From Edaphobacillus lindanitolerans (GTDB taxonomy: Bacteria; Bacillota; Bacilli; Bacillales_A; Planococcaceae), in the NCBI RefSeq assembly GCF_900156305.1, contig NZ_FTPL01000002.1, positions 1 through 64,000 on the forward strand: 64,000 nt of DNA. The letters run 5' to 3'. The notes beneath the pieces are model-generated. The model saw nothing but the letters and a program-made list of their open reading frames with translations, was not told the origin of the DNA and did no database searches. How positions within the stretch are numbered: the stretch's first letter is position 1; each line of letters opens with the position of its first letter. Both the position numbers and the translations under genes were made by a program. Positions 44,283-52,248 of this stretch are shown here, piece after piece.

Positions 44283-45221
44283 ATGGAGAATATTTCAGTT
44301 TTGGGCTGCGGAACAATGGGCCATTCGATTGCACTTTCAGCCGCCTGGTCGGGCTTTGATGTCCGCTTGTTCGGAATGAATGAAAAAGATCTGGAGACCG
44401 CGGAAAAAGGGATCGGCTCCAAATTGTCGGTCATGACGGAAAACGGGTTGATTAACCGTATGGAGGCAGAGGAAATAACCGGACGCATCCATCTGACGGA
44501 CCGGCTCGAAGAAGCCGTCGCCGGCCGGTCATTCATCATTGAGGCGATCCCGGAAGATCTGGAACTGAAACAGACGTTTTACAAGGAACTTGAATCGCTC
44601 ATCCCTGACCAAACGGTCGTTGCCAGCAATACATCCGGTCTGCGGCCCTCCGATCTTGCCGCCGGGGCGGACCGTCCTGAACGGTTTGTGGTCACACACT
44701 TCTGGAACCCTGCCCACCTCATTCCGCTGGTGGAAGTGGTGGCCGGCCGGGAAACATCGGAAGAGACGGTCGGACGGGCCATGGCATTGATGAAGGCGAT
44801 GAACAAGAAGCCCATCGAGGTGAAAAAGGAATTGCCCGGCTTTATCGGAAACCGGCTGCAGTATGCATTGTTCAGGGAAGCACAATATCTGATCGACCAG
44901 GGGGTAGCCACAAAAGAGGACATCGACTCGGCAGTCACCTACAGCATCGGGCGGAGGCTTCCGGTGACCGGGCCTCTCAAATCAGCGGACATGGGGGGAC
45001 TCGATGTGTTCAAGGCCATTTCCGATTATCTGTTCGCCGATCTTAGCAATGCCCCGCGTTCGGGTGAAACACTCAGCTCCCTGGTGGACACAGGGAAGCT
45101 TGGTTCCAAATCCGGCGAAGGATTCTATCTTTGGGATGACGGACAGTCCTCTTCCATCCATGCCGAACGAGAAAAGACATTGATCGATTTCCTGAAAAAC
45201 GACCTGGAAAGGGGACAATGA
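44283..45221 (+). CDS. 3-hydroxyacyl-CoA dehydrogenase family protein
   Basis: 312 residues. N-terminal NAD-binding domain with VLGCGTMGHSIALSAAWSGFDV, then FIIEAIPEDLELKQTFYKEL, VASNTSGLRPSDLA, and the catalytic His region FVVTHFWNPAHLIPLVEVV, followed by the C-terminal domain with KELPGFIGNRLQYALFREA. The HFWNPAH form instead of HFFNP is typical of hydroxyacyl-CoA-dehydrogenase relatives that act on free hydroxy acids, for example L-gulonate or carnitine dehydrogenases. GGAGGGA is 5 nt before the ATG at 44283. Overlaps or abuts the SDR gene, so they are coupled. Confidence 0.9.
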   Translation: MENISVLGCGTMGHSIALSAAWSGFDVRLFGMNEKDLETAEKGIGSKLSVMTENGLINRMEAEEITGRIHLTDRLEEAVAGRSFIIEAIPEDLELKQTFYKELESLIPDQTVVASNTSGLRPSDLAAGADRPERFVVTHFWNPAHLIPLVEVVAGRETSEETVGRAMALMKAMNKKPIEVKKELPGFIGNRLQYALFREAQYLIDQGVATKEDIDSAVTYSIGRRLPVTGPLKSADMGGLDVFKAISDYLFADLSNAPRSGETLSSLVDTGKLGSKSGEGFYLWDDGQSSSIHAEREKTLIDFLKNDLERGQ

Positions 45222-45223
45222 CG

Positions 45224-45988
45224 ATGACTGTTGACTTTTCGGATTTAAAAGGGAAATCTGTGCTCATTACGGGCGGCAGCAAAGGGATCGGCCGTTCCAT
45301 GGCTTTGGCGTTTGCCGGAAACGGATCGGATGTCATGATCGTCGGCAGGGACGAAAAAGCGCTTGCCGAAGTGAAAGCAGAGATGAACCGGTTCAATGCC
45401 AAGTGTGATTATATCCGTGCGGACCTGTCCCGGATGGACGAAGTCCGGCTTGTGGCGGATCTGACCGCAGAACGTTTCGGGAAAATCGACGTACTTGTCA
45501 ACAATGCCGGGATCAATATAGCGAAGCCGGCTTTCGAGGTTACCGAAGAAGACTGGGACCGCGTGCTCGACCTGAACCTGAAAACGGTGTTTTTCCTCAG
45601 CCAGGCCGTCGCGGGCCATATGGTCAAAACGGACGGCGGGAAAATCATCAACATCGCGTCACAGATGGCGTTTGTCGGCTATTACAACCGGGCGGCCTAC
45701 TGCTCCAGCAAAGGCGGGCTCGTGCAGTTGACGAAGGCGCTGGCCGTGGAATGGGCCGGGCACCGGATCAATGTCAACGCGGTGGCACCAACCTTCGTGG
45801 AAACGGAAATGACCTCGAAGATGCTTGAAGACCGGGCGTTCAGAGAAGAAGTGAACAGCAGGATCCTCTTCGGCCGGCCTGCGAAGCCGGATGATATGAA
45901 CGGGGCGGTCCTGTTCCTGGCATCGTCGCTTTCGGACTATGTAACAGGGGATACGATCAAGGTGGACGGGGGCTGGACAGCCATCTGA
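45224..45988 (+). CDS. Short-chain dehydrogenase/reductase (SDR)
   Basis: 254 residues. Classical SDR: cofactor loop ITGGSKGIGRSMA, DVLVNNAGIN, catalytic Ser in NIASQMAF, YxxxK in AAYCSSKGGLVQ, and VNAVAPTFVETEM. The C-terminal VTGDTIKVDGGWTAI is the usual family ending. The ATG at 45224 has AAAGGGG 9 nt upstream; the ATG at 45218, overlapping the previous stop, is an alternative. In this cluster it probably oxidises a secondary alcohol in the same pathway. The substrate cannot be named. Confidence 0.9.
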   Translation: MTVDFSDLKGKSVLITGGSKGIGRSMALAFAGNGSDVMIVGRDEKALAEVKAEMNRFNAKCDYIRADLSRMDEVRLVADLTAERFGKIDVLVNNAGINIAKPAFEVTEEDWDRVLDLNLKTVFFLSQAVAGHMVKTDGGKIINIASQMAFVGYYNRAAYCSSKGGLVQLTKALAVEWAGHRINVNAVAPTFVETEMTSKMLEDRAFREEVNSRILFGRPAKPDDMNGAVLFLASSLSDYVTGDTIKVDGGWTAI

Positions 45989-46040
45989 TGACACCGGTCC
46001 TTTCGAATAGTAAAATCTTCATTAGAAAGGGGTGCAACAG

Positions 46041-46679
46041 ATGGAACCATTCATCAGCAGCGCAGATTTTCATTTCATTTTAAGACAGGCGCGAAGCGTC
46101 ATGAACGGCCATATGAGGGTCAATGACACCGGAGTGCTCAATGCGGTTGAAGGCCTTGCGGAGGAACGGGCGAAAGAGCGCTTGACGGAACTTCCCGACG
46201 AAGTCCGGAAACTTTTTGCGAAAATCGGGGAAGTGGTGGACAACGACAGCTTCGACCGGTTCAGGGAGCAGCTGCTTCCTTTCGTCATCCCGTTTCCGGA
46301 ACCGAAGGAGCAACAGTTGAAGAAGATGTTCCCGAAGGTGAAAAAGCTCAATCCGCCGAATTTGTCCTCAATCGAATGGCGGGATCTGACTTATCTCGGA
46401 TGGAATGATTCCGGCTCAAACCGGAAGTACTTGGTCTGGGAGGAGTCGGGCAAGCTCCAGGGCATTTTTGGACAGTTCAAGCCGCTCGGCAAAAAAGGGG
46501 TCTGCGCCATCTGCAACGGACTGGATGAAGTCGGGCTGTTTCTTTCAGAGACCCGCCATTCCGGAGGCGAGACCTATACAAAACGGGGAAACTATATTTG
46601 TGTGGACTCTGAAGCGTGCAACCGGCGGCTGGATGACCCGGAGCGGCTCGGGCAGTTCATCGGCACAATCAGGAAGTGA
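46041..46679 (+). CDS. FusB/FusC family EF-G-binding protein
   Basis: 212 residues, the FusB length. N-terminal helical domain, then a C-terminal treble-clef zinc finger with cysteines in GVCAICNGLDEVGLF and YICVDSEACNRRL. FusB-type proteins bind elongation factor G, free it from stalled ribosomes and so give fusidic acid resistance; many chromosomal Bacillales homologues have no proven resistance role. AAAGGGG lies 8 nt before the ATG at 46041. It sits inside a catabolic gene run, between two SDR genes on the same strand, a surprising location. Confidence 0.85.
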   Translation: MEPFISSADFHFILRQARSVMNGHMRVNDTGVLNAVEGLAEERAKERLTELPDEVRKLFAKIGEVVDNDSFDRFREQLLPFVIPFPEPKEQQLKKMFPKVKKLNPPNLSSIEWRDLTYLGWNDSGSNRKYLVWEESGKLQGIFGQFKPLGKKGVCAICNGLDEVGLFLSETRHSGGETYTKRGNYICVDSEACNRRLDDPERLGQFIGTIRK

Positions 46680-46700
46680 TTGACTGAAGGAGGGGTGGCT

Positions 46701-47465
46701 ATGGAAGGGAAAGTTCTGCTCATCACAGGTGCTGCACGCGGGATCGGTTATGACATTGCAAGGGAATTTTCGGCCGCCGGGGCAAAGGTGATGCTGTCCG
46801 ACCTCGATGAGGAGGCGGTCAATGAAGCCGCTGCTTCTCTGGCCGGTGAGGCGGAAGGCATCGTCTGTGACGTCACGAGTGAACGGGACATCGAACGGAC
46901 AGTCAACTGCACGGTCGAACGGTTCGGCAGGATCGATGTGGTCATCAACAATGCAGGCATGCAGCATGTCTCCATGCTGGAAGATTTTCCGACCGAGAAG
47001 TTTGAGCTTCTCATCAACATCATGTTGACCGGACCGTTCATGATGATCAAGCATGTGCTTCCCCAAATGAAGCGGCAAGGGTGGGGGCGCATCATCAATA
47101 TGGCCTCGATCAACGGCGTCATCGGCTTCGCCGGCAAGGCCGCCTATAATTCCGCCAAGCACGGTGTGATCGGCCTGACGAAAGTCGCGGCGCTCGAGAC
47201 CGCCGAACAGGGAATCACGGTCAATGCCATCTGCCCGGGTTACGCAGATACGCAGCTTGTCCGGAACCAGATGGGGGATCTTGCAAAAACTCGGGGCGTC
47301 TCGATGGAAGAAGTCCTGAGCGAAGTGCTCTATCCGCTGATTCCCCAGAAACGCTTGATCGGTGTCGAGGAAATCGCCGCACTTGCCCTTTACCTGGCCA
47401 GCGACGCCGCAAAAGGACTGACGGGACAGGCAGTCGTGCTGGACGGCGGGTATACCGCACAATAA
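46701..47465 (+). CDS. SDR similar to D-3-hydroxybutyrate dehydrogenase
   Basis: 254 residues. Cofactor loop ITGAARGIGYDIA, VVINNAGMQHV, catalytic Ser/Tyr/Lys in MASINGVIGFAGKAAYNSAKHG, VNAICPGYADTQLVRNQ and a C-terminal LTGQAVVLDGGYTAQ. The stretch from NAICPGY through VLSEVLYPLIPQKRL is typical of bacterial 3-hydroxybutyrate dehydrogenases (BdhA, YxjF), which make acetoacetate. Good AAGGAGGGG before the ATG at 46701. With the GntP permease it hints at hydroxybutyrate or related 3-hydroxy acid use. Ends at a bidirectional terminator. Confidence 0.88.
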   Translation: MEGKVLLITGAARGIGYDIAREFSAAGAKVMLSDLDEEAVNEAAASLAGEAEGIVCDVTSERDIERTVNCTVERFGRIDVVINNAGMQHVSMLEDFPTEKFELLINIMLTGPFMMIKHVLPQMKRQGWGRIINMASINGVIGFAGKAAYNSAKHGVIGLTKVAALETAEQGITVNAICPGYADTQLVRNQMGDLAKTRGVSMEEVLSEVLYPLIPQKRLIGVEEIAALALYLASDAAKGLTGQAVVLDGGYTAQ

Positions 47466-47480
47466 AATATTTCGAACACA

Positions 47481-47522
47481 AAAGATCCGCAATAACTGCC
47501 CGGCAGCTATTGCGGATCTTTG
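47481..47522. terminator. Bidirectional terminator after the LacI-controlled cluster
   Basis: 14-bp stem AAAGATCCGCAATA/TATTGCGGATCTTT, located between convergent genes. Confidence 0.88.
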
Positions 47523-47529
47523 CATGGGA

Positions 47530-48981
47530 TCAAAATATCGGGAATTCGCGGTACCCGCTTTGTACGCCGATCCATTTGATTGTAGTGAACTTTTCGATCG
47601 CCCATTCTCCGTTGAACCGGCCGATCCCGGATTCCTTTTCACCGCCGAATGGAACATGCGCTTCATCGTTTACCGATTGGTCATTAATGTGGATCATGCC
47701 GGTTTCAATCTTCATCGCCAGTTCAACTCCGTGATGGCGGTCTTCCGTGAAGATGGACCCGCTCAGTCCATATGGCGAGGCATCGGCAAATTCAACGGCT
47801 TCCGATTCATTTTCCGCCTTGATGACGACCGCGACCGGACCGAAGATCTCATTATAGGCAATCGGCATGTCGTTGGTTACATTTTTAAGGACAGTCGGCT
47901 GCATCAGGCATCCTTCCACTTTGCCGCCGTATATCATCTCGGCACCTTGGCGGATGCTTTCATCGAGGTCTACTTGAATTCTCTCAACCTGTTCCTTATT
48001 GATCACAGGGCCCACGAATGTTGATGGATGGGACGGATCGCCGTATTTCAGCCTGCTCACCAGATCTACAAATTCGTTCACGAATTCATCATGGATCTCT
48101 TTGTCCACGATGAACCGGTTCAAGGCCATGCAGATTTGTCCTTGGTGGAGGAATTTGCCGAAGACAGCCGCTTTTGCCGCTTCTTTGATATTGGCATCCT
48201 TCAGGACGATCATTGCGTTGTTTCCGCCAAGTTCCAGGGCAACGTCTTTCAGGTTCCTGCCTGCATTTTCGCCGATTCTCCTTCCGACTTCAGTCGAACC
48301 GGTGAAGGAAATCAGCTTCGGAATCGGGTGGACGACGAATTCATCCCCGATTTCACTGCCCTTTCCGACAACGACATTCACGAGGCCCTTTGGGAAGCCT
48401 GCTTTCTCGAACAGCATGCCGATGAGAAGTCCCGACGTTACGGGCGTATCCGAAGCGGGTTTGATCACCACACTGTTTCCGGTTGCCAAAGCGGGTGCAA
48501 CCGAGCGCATCGTCAAGTGGAACGGGAAATTCCAGGGGCCGATCACCCCGATGACGCCTTTCGGGATCCGGTAAATCCGGTTTTCTTTATTCGGAAAAAC
48601 GGAAGGGAGGATACTCCCGGCCATTCGAGTCGGAAAAGACATCGATTCCTTCACGATCCCCAATGCAGCATCAAATTCGATCCCTGATTTTAAGCGGGTG
48701 CTTCCGGATTCGTTGATCAGCCATTCGATGATGAACTCTTTCTCGGCAAGCATGACATCAATCAGTTTTTGAAAAAGCCCCTGCTTTTCGGCCACCGTCC
48801 GATCCGCCCATCCAGGCTGGGCTTCTTTCGCTGCCTGAAAGGCTTCTTCCAGATCATTTTGGTTCGCGGATTGGATCGTTAAGATCGTTTCTCCGGTATA
48901 CGGATTGAGGTCCACGATATTTTTTTCACTTGAACCGCTGACCCATTTTCCGCCTATGAATTGTTTTGTGAATGGATCCAT
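47530..48981 (-). CDS. Aldehyde dehydrogenase family protein (YfmT/benzaldehyde-dehydrogenase-like)
   Basis: 483 residues. NAD(P)-dependent aldehyde oxidation. Marks: VIGPWNFPFHLTMRSVAPALATGNSVVIKPA, ISFTGSTEVGRRIGE, catalytic Glu in ALELGGNNA, catalytic Cys in HQGQICMALNR, and EIFGPVAVV. The HQGQICM motif with Gln-Ile and the Tyr/Phe pattern is common in aromatic aldehyde dehydrogenases such as Bacillus YfmT. Start at 48981 has GAGGAGG 9 nt upstream. It stands alone between the PucR regulator and the LacI cluster, facing the latter, so its pathway is open. Confidence 0.92.
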   Translation of the reverse strand: MDPFTKQFIGGKWVSGSSEKNIVDLNPYTGETILTIQSANQNDLEEAFQAAKEAQPGWADRTVAEKQGLFQKLIDVMLAEKEFIIEWLINESGSTRLKSGIEFDAALGIVKESMSFPTRMAGSILPSVFPNKENRIYRIPKGVIGVIGPWNFPFHLTMRSVAPALATGNSVVIKPASDTPVTSGLLIGMLFEKAGFPKGLVNVVVGKGSEIGDEFVVHPIPKLISFTGSTEVGRRIGENAGRNLKDVALELGGNNAMIVLKDANIKEAAKAAVFGKFLHQGQICMALNRFIVDKEIHDEFVNEFVDLVSRLKYGDPSHPSTFVGPVINKEQVERIQVDLDESIRQGAEMIYGGKVEGCLMQPTVLKNVTNDMPIAYNEIFGPVAVVIKAENESEAVEFADASPYGLSGSIFTEDRHHGVELAMKIETGMIHINDQSVNDEAHVPFGGEKESGIGRFNGEWAIEKFTTIKWIGVQSGYREFPIF

Positions 48982-49027
48982 CGTCAGGTGCCTCCTCATG
49001 TTGATCAACCATTAATTGCTGAGAAAC

Positions 49028-49059
49028 AGCCAAGACGTGCTTGAAAAAGCGCTTGGCTG
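49028..49059. other. Hairpin in the spacer between aldehyde dehydrogenase and PucR genes
   Basis: The stem CAGCCAAG/CTTGGCTG with an inner GCTT-GAAA-AAGC hairpin lies about 50 bp upstream of the aldehyde dehydrogenase start. On the minus strand it is followed by GTTTCTC, a poor terminator tail. It may be a regulatory leader structure. Confidence 0.4.
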
Positions 49060-49201
49060 TCAATATAAAAGCAAGCATGTCCTTAAATCGCATGTTCCAT
49101 AAGTCCGGTTCCTCCGTATCAACCAGATTCTGTACTTCCGAAGATACACCCAATGTCGGAATGCCGTTTTCTTCCGAGGGTCTCCAACCCTGAGTTTCAA
49201 A

Positions 49202-49236
49202 AATGCCCGCACAGGGAGAGCTCCCGTGCGGGCATT
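49202..49236 (-). terminator. Terminator of the AbgT-PucR operon
   Basis: 15-bp stem AATGCCCGCAC(A/G)GGGA and its complement begins at the PucR stop codon and is followed by T5 on the minus strand. Confidence 0.9.
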
Positions 49237-50950
49237 AAGATTGTGAAGACAGCTTGCAGGCAAGCTGAACGTCAAGCATGGCATCCGAGTCCTGGAAATC
49301 CAGCCCGAACAACCGGGAGATCTGCTTGATCCTGTATTGAAGCGTGTTGGGATGGATGTGGAGCTCCTTAGCGGCCTGGCCGGGCCGCTGCAGATGCCGG
49401 CAATACACCTGCAGGGTCCTTGCCAGATCCGTCCCTTTCTCTTCATCATACTGAAAAACCGGTCCGAGAGTGGAGGAGATGAACAGGTCGATCTCTCGGT
49501 CTGTGGCGGAGTTCAGAAGGCGCTGCAGTGCAAATCTCGAGCTGTCGGCCACCAAGCCTTTGAAATTGGCCGTCTCCATGAATTTCAATGTCATGATGGC
49601 GGACTGCAAGGAATCAGCCAATTCGTCCAGGCTGCTCACAAGATGGCCGGCCCCGAACTTGGCTGTGGACAGATTTTTGCTTTCCTTTGCAAACTGGACA
49701 GCTCCTTCGGCAATTTTCGTGAGTTTCTCCACCAGGGAATGCGTGTTGGACTGCAAGCCAGCCGAAATCAGAAGCAGATAAAGATTCTCCCGGAAGACGA
49801 CGAGGCTGCCCGGAAACCGGCGCTTGATCTCCATTTCCAGAAACCCGGCCAGCTCATTCTGATGAATCAGCTGACCCACAGGATTCTCGGCAGCCGGTTC
49901 CTGAATCTTGACTGCCACCGGCAGAAGGCAACCGGATACATCCAAGCCCAGCCCCGCGGCCCTGCCCAGAAAATCATCCGTCAACGCGCCGGTCAGCAAG
50001 TCATCCACCAGTTCGGACTTGTATCGCTGCTCAATATTTCGGACGGACGCTCTTCTGTTGATCTCCAGGGCAAAATACAAGATGCTTTGCTGAATCAGAT
50101 GCCGGTCTGTGGTGGACATCTCATTCAGGTTTCCGTTATAGACGAACAATTTGCCGAGCAGCTGCCTTCCGTTCCGGATCATAAATTCATCGATCTGACT
50201 GTCTTTGACGGAAACGGCCGAACCGAACACTTCACCGTACACCGTCAATAGGGACAGCGGCCTGCCGACGACCGAACTCAATTGATCGAGCATGGCCTGC
50301 AGCCCGAGCCCGTTATTCATGTGGGACAGCAATTCCTGGTGAAAGCGGCTGAGCTTTTCGAGCATGCTGTTCTTCGCCCGGATGTCCTCATACAGCCCCG
50401 CCTTTTCCAGTGCAGTGGCGGCCTGGCCGGCGATTGCCTGCAACAGGGTCATATCTTCCGATGAAAACGAACCCTCTTCGGCAAAACCGTTCAGCGTCAC
50501 GACGCCGATGCATTCATCTCTGGCGGTAATCAGCGGAACACTCATGGCACGGAAAGAGTTTCGCCCGGGGTGCCTCGCCATCGATTGGTTAAGCAAGAGG
50601 AGATTTTCTTGGGTCATCGTGCTGGAATTCATCTTGATCTCTTTCTGGGTCGGAAGAAGGATGGCCTTTCTGTCCGAAAAGCATTGTCCGGTAAAAGATT
50701 CTCCGGGACTGAGCCGGATCTGTTCCACGGCTTCGTCAAAATTCATATGGGAACGGCAAACGAGCAGTCCGGCCTGAGGCTCGTAAACAAACAGCGCTCC
50801 GCCGTCGGCATGCGTGATCGCCTTGATCGATTCGGAAAGCGTGAGTTTGAACAGTTCATCCAGCTCCAGCGTCGAATTCACGGCATTCGCCACTTTGATC
50901 AGTGCTTCCGACCGGGTGGATGAGAGTTGTCGGGTCATCTTGCCGGTCAT
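49235..50950 (-). CDS. GAF domain-containing PucR family transcriptional regulator
   Basis: 571 residues. N-terminal GAF domain (about 30-190; GGALFVYEPQAGLLVCRSH, MSVPLITARDECIGVVTL), a coiled linker (EKLSRFHQELLSHMNNG), a central region, and the C-terminal PucR HTH (LARTLQVYCRHLQRPGQAAKELHIHPNTLQYRIKQISRLFGLDF). PucR-type activators switch on purine, proline or aromatic catabolism genes; the GAF domain should sense a small molecule. It is the last gene of the AbgT operon, so it likely controls that operon, perhaps also the neighbouring aldehyde dehydrogenase. GGGAGGGGA lies before the ATG. Confidence 0.9.
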   Translation of the reverse strand: MTGKMTRQLSSTRSEALIKVANAVNSTLELDELFKLTLSESIKAITHADGGALFVYEPQAGLLVCRSHMNFDEAVEQIRLSPGESFTGQCFSDRKAILLPTQKEIKMNSSTMTQENLLLLNQSMARHPGRNSFRAMSVPLITARDECIGVVTLNGFAEEGSFSSEDMTLLQAIAGQAATALEKAGLYEDIRAKNSMLEKLSRFHQELLSHMNNGLGLQAMLDQLSSVVGRPLSLLTVYGEVFGSAVSVKDSQIDEFMIRNGRQLLGKLFVYNGNLNEMSTTDRHLIQQSILYFALEINRRASVRNIEQRYKSELVDDLLTGALTDDFLGRAAGLGLDVSGCLLPVAVKIQEPAAENPVGQLIHQNELAGFLEMEIKRRFPGSLVVFRENLYLLLISAGLQSNTHSLVEKLTKIAEGAVQFAKESKNLSTAKFGAGHLVSSLDELADSLQSAIMTLKFMETANFKGLVADSSRFALQRLLNSATDREIDLFISSTLGPVFQYDEEKGTDLARTLQVYCRHLQRPGQAAKELHIHPNTLQYRIKQISRLFGLDFQDSDAMLDVQLACKLSSQS

Positions 50951-51005
50951 TTCCGTCCCCTCCCTTTTATCAATATATTAGCACAATTCTTGTTTGCGCA
51001 TCAGA

Positions 51006-51034
51006 AAAGGAGCACTCCTGGTGAGCGCTCCTTT
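51006..51034 (-). terminator. Hairpin between the M20 amidase and PucR genes
   Basis: 12-bp stem AAAGGAGCACTC/GAGCGCTCCTTT (one G-U) with a 5-nt loop, just after the M20 stop. The minus-strand tail is short on T, so read-through into pucR is possible. Confidence 0.65.
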
Positions 51035-51039
51035 GTTTT

Positions 51040-52248
51040 TTATTCGGCGTCATCCTGGAAGAGGATCGCCATAAACGTTTTGGCGGTGTTGGCCATCGCT
51101 TTCTCGTCAAAGTCGAATTTCGCATGGTGATGCGGGTATGCTTCTCCTTCAGGCTGTGCTCCAGAGAAGAAGAAGGCGCCCGGGATCTTTTGAGTATAGT
51201 AGGCAAAGTCTTCCCCCGGCATGACAGGAGGGGTTTCCCGGACCAGTTCTTCACCGAAGACCGCGAGCATCGCGTTCTTGACGAGGGTGGTCTCGGACGG
51301 ATGGTTGTAGAGCGCATCGTAGCCGCTTTCCAGTTCAACTTCTGCCCTTGCTCCGAATGCTTCGGCCACCTGTGAGGCGATCCTGGAGAGCCGTTCCCTT
51401 GCGGAAGCCCGGATCTCCGGCTCGTAAGACCGGATCGTGCCGGTCATCCCGGCTTCGCCCGGGAGGACATTATTGGCCTCACCTGCGTGGATGGAGCCGA
51501 CCGAGACAACAAGCTGCTTCAACGGATCCGTATTCCGGCTGACGATCGACTGGAGGGCCGTCACGACGTGAGCGGCGATGACAATCGGGTCCACCGCTTC
51601 GTGCGGAACCGCTCCGTGACCCCCTTTGCCGATGATGGTGATTTTGAAGGTGTCCACCGCAGCCTGAATGAATCCCTCGCGGTAATACATCGTGCCGGCA
51701 GGCATCATGCTCTGAAGATGGCAGCCAAAAATGGCATCCACGCCATCGAGGCAGCCGTCTTCGATCATCGCCATCGCTCCGCCGGGGTAGAGTTCTTCTC
51801 CGAACTGGTGGATCAGGACGACGTTATGCCGGATTTTGTCTTGGTTGGCCACGAGGCTTTTCGCGAGCCCCATGAGAGCAGCCGTATGGCCGTCGTGGCC
51901 GCAGGCATGGGAAACGCCCGGCACTGTCGAGCGGTAGGAGACGGTTTTTTCATCCTGGATCGGAAGAGCGTCAAAGTCTGCACGGAATGCGATCGTCTTG
52001 GAAGCCTGCGGGGCATTGAACTTTGCCACGACGCCCCGGCCCCCGACTCCTGTCCGGACTTCCAGGCCCAGTTCCCTATAGTAGGCCGCAATGCGATTCG
52101 GTGTCTCGACTTCCTGGTGGGAAAGTTCGGGATGCCGGTGGAAGTGTCTCCGGTTCAGCACCATTTCCGGCAGCAGCGAATCCACCGTCTGCAGACAAGT
52201 CTGGAGATCATGATCCAACGATTGCTTCAAGCTTTCCTGTGTGCTCAT
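51040..52248 (-). CDS. M20 family amidohydrolase (N-acyl amino acid amidase type)
   Basis: 402 residues. M20D metallo-hydrolase: RRHFHRHPELSHQEVETPNRIAAYYRELG, metal ligands in VSHACGHDGHTAALMG (Cys-His), GEELYPGGA (Glu) and MPGEDFAYYTQKIPGAFFF, and a dimerisation domain with GKGGHGAVPHEAVDP. It removes acyl or aryl groups from amino acids, like AbgA, HipO and IAA-amino acid hydrolases. Start at 52248 with AAGGAGGT 11 nt upstream; a GTG two codons earlier is possible. Its first 41 nt overlap the end of the upstream amidohydrolase gene, so translation is coupled. Confidence 0.9.
   Translation of the reverse strand: MSTQESLKQSLDHDLQTCLQTVDSLLPEMVLNRRHFHRHPELSHQEVETPNRIAAYYRELGLEVRTGVGGRGVVAKFNAPQASKTIAFRADFDALPIQDEKTVSYRSTVPGVSHACGHDGHTAALMGLAKSLVANQDKIRHNVVLIHQFGEELYPGGAMAMIEDGCLDGVDAIFGCHLQSMMPAGTMYYREGFIQAAVDTFKITIIGKGGHGAVPHEAVDPIVIAAHVVTALQSIVSRNTDPLKQLVVSVGSIHAGEANNVLPGEAGMTGTIRSYEPEIRASARERLSRIASQVAEAFGARAEVELESGYDALYNHPSETTLVKNAMLAVFGEELVRETPPVMPGEDFAYYTQKIPGAFFFSGAQPEGEAYPHHHAKFDFDEKAMANTAKTFMAILFQDDAE

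Noticed and set aside
48926-49153. 75-codon minus-strand frame over the aldehyde dehydrogenase start
   Set aside because: Largely covers a hairpin and the ribosome site of the real gene; no recognisable domain and no ribosome site of its own.
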